Of a stretch of 64,000 nucleotides of DNA, positions 62,868 through 64,000 are shown piece by piece (positions within the stretch are counted from its first letter, which is position 1; each line of letters starts with the position of its first letter). Position numbers and translations under genes: made by a program. Source of the DNA: Desulfobulbaceae bacterium DB1 (GTDB taxonomy: Bacteria > Desulfobacterota > Desulfobulbia > Desulfobulbales > SURF-16); NCBI GenBank assembly GCA_001914235.1, contig MQUF01000003.1, forward strand, positions 512,225-576,224, read 5' to 3'. The notes under the pieces are model-generated. The model had not been told where the DNA came from. It searched no databases and worked only from the letters and a program-made list of their open reading frames with translations.

Positions 62868-64000
62868 AAGCACCTCCGGAAAGCAGCTGATCGTAACGGC
62901 AACAATCCACCACCGGAATTAACGTGATCAGCGGCAGTTGGGCTGACAGCGGCAACGGTTCCGACGGTGGCTCCTCGTGTTCTCTGGATAATATACTGAG
63001 GACGATGTCACTGCTGACGGTTTTGTCTTCTACAACCTGGGCACAGGCAACGGCCACCGATTCGAGGCCATAACGGCTTACCACAGACAGGATATTGACA
63101 AACTGCCGATCGCCGCCTACTCGATTTTCAAGGATTCGCCTGACTTCGACTATTGCTTCCGGCAGATCCCATTGCTTGAAAGGGGCTCCGTCTCGCAATG
63201 CTCCCGGTTTCCTCTCCAGAACGGCCAGATAATGCCAGGGGTCGTAAATGACCTTATCGCGACCGAGATGGCGACGATGGCTGCCAACCTCAGTACCGTT
63301 CATCACCATGACGATTCGGTCAGCGTATGCCCGTACCGACACTGTCTTGCCGGCCGCCATGGCATCTACGCTGTAACGGTTGCGGTCAAAATTGATCAAC
63401 AGTTGCGGAGATACACGGCTAACGCTTTCCTGGTAACCGTCGAACGGTGATGCCGACAGTGCCAGAAGTTTGTCTTTCTCCTCGGCAAAGACCTGGGCGA
63501 CGGTTTGCTCCTTGCGCTCGGGATGCCTGGTGGTGGCTGCATGATTCCGGCATTCATCCGCCAACCATTCGTTCAGTTCTTCAAGGGAGGCAAAGCGGCG
63601 GCGCTTGGCAAAGAAACGTTTTCTGACCACGCCGACCTGATTCTCCACCTGCCCTTTCTCCCAGCCGGCGGCAGGGGTGCAAGCCACAAGGTCAAACAGA
63701 TAATGGGAAGCCAGGTTCTGGAATCGGCGGTTGAATACCCTGTCCTTGCCCATCAGCACCTTGCTGACCACCGTCTTTAGATTATCGTAAATGCCCCGGC
63801 AACAGACACCACCAAAAAAATCAAAGGCCCGGATGTGGGCATCAAGGAGCATCTCCAGGGTCTCGCGAGTATAGGCGATGCAGAACGGTTTGCGACTATG
63901 GCAGAGGCGGAACTGAGCGATCTTCGCTTCCACCGGAACCCCAGCCAGCTCAACCTGTTCATAGCTCCAGTCGAACTGGAAGGCGTCGCCGGAAACAAAT
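62854..64000 (-). CDS. istA: IstA-like transposase, 5' end outside the window
   Basis: The frame is open to the window edge (at least 382 residues). The visible retroviral-integrase-like core includes [22 protein letters not shown] (catalytic Asp), [17 protein letters not shown] (catalytic Glu) and the C-terminal beta-barrel-like part [11 protein letters not shown]-type region ([11 protein letters not shown]). IstA cuts the element ends and joins them to target DNA with help from IstB. The N-terminal HTH is beyond the window. Confidence 0.95.
   Translation of the reverse strand, partial: FVSGDAFQFDWSYEQVELAGVPVEAKIAQFRLCHSRKPFCIAYTRETLEMLLDAHIRAFDFFGGVCCRGIYDNLKTVVSKVLMGKDRVFNRRFQNLASHYLFDLVACTPAAGWEKGQVENQVGVVRKRFFAKRRRFASLEELNEWLADECRNHAATTRHPERKEQTVAQVFAEEKDKLLALSASPFDGYQESVSRVSPQLLINFDRNRYSVDAMAAGKTVSVRAYADRIVMVMNGTEVGSHRRHLGRDKVIYDPWHYLAVLERKPGALRDGAPFKQWDLPEAIVEVRRILENRVGGDRQFVNILSVVSRYGLESVAVACAQVVEDKTVSSDIVLSILSREHEEPPSEPLPLSAQLPLITLIPVVDCCRYDQLLSGGAYGTT

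Larger units (their letters stand above)
62064..64000 (-). mobile_element. IS21-family element, right part (continues beyond window)
   Basis: istA and istB overlap by 14 nt in the standard IS21 order and run off the window end. The terminus is probably the TG of TGTCAATCGGCATTG at 62064, followed by the two internal repeats usual for this family. The outer sequence at 62018-62046 (gggtgtaaaatagtttgtgtaaatgg) resembles an IS256-type end and may be a separate relic. The other end is not in the window, so no target duplication can be read. Confidence 0.85.

Noticed and set aside
1-64000. CRISPR array
   Set aside because: No run of regularly spaced identical repeats with unique spacers was found; the only regular repeats are the PAS triplet and the two IS-end repeats.

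Overview
The window looks like a chromosomal segment of an anaerobic, flagellated or surface-motile Desulfobacterota bacterium, most likely close to Desulfobulbales or Desulfurivibrionales. This is inferred from the gene families and not from any search. The pointers are multihaem c7-type cytochromes, a Tat-exported DsrO/PsrB-like ferredoxin, two NrfD-type quinone-interacting membrane proteins, sigma-54 activators with PAS arrays, many receiver-domain proteins, a long-form HisG, and intergenic repeats of the 'CCACGGAG' type.

Layout. 1-1.6 kb: end of a geranylgeranyl-reductase-like flavoprotein, a small dihaem cytochrome and tsaE. 1.7-14.6 kb: a large signalling island. A plus-strand operon (receiver-SpoIIE phosphatase, anti-sigma-type ATPase, STAS antagonist, hybrid CheA, CheW) runs into a convergent minus-strand operon (HDOD protein, hybrid kinase, CheB, CheR, PilZ protein, HEAT-receiver protein), with a free Hpt protein nearby. 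14.7-30 kb: mostly housekeeping genes (tsaC, a purD-purE fusion, tetR-type regulator, greA, rpoH, lepA, engB, hisG, hisI), plus a DegT aminotransferase next to a 1401-residue TPR/beta-barrel outer-membrane protein. 30-36.9 kb: an HD-GYP response regulator, a chemoreceptor, a twice-frameshifted DUF3373 porin-like gene, a monohaem cytochrome, and a complete insertion sequence with its target duplication. 36.9-49 kb: an unknown 491-residue protein, a SlyD-like isomerase with a cysteine tail, thiD, a response-regulator kinase, coaX, an LD-carboxypeptidase, plsC, a DUF748 giant, prmA and a cysteine-rich protein.

49-58.1 kb holds the most unusual arrangement. Two copies of a module, each a small membrane protein, an NrfD-type quinone-interacting subunit and a MerR regulator with a C-terminal cysteine cluster, lie on the minus strand. 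Between them sit a trihaem c7 cytochrome, a four-cluster Tat ferredoxin and a divergent sigma-54 activator with three exact-period, cysteine-bearing PAS repeats. One module has a good sigma-54 promoter, and both have a similar GC-rich dyad about 180 bp upstream of the proposed promoter. The likely reading is a redox-regulated quinone/periplasm electron-transfer system with alternative membrane subunits. No catalytic molybdopterin subunit is present.

58.1-64 kb: a gene-free leader with two intrinsic terminators, ftsH, tRNA-Lys(CTT) with a possible integrase tail beside it, a zinc-ribbon membrane protein, and an IS21-family element that runs off the end of the window.
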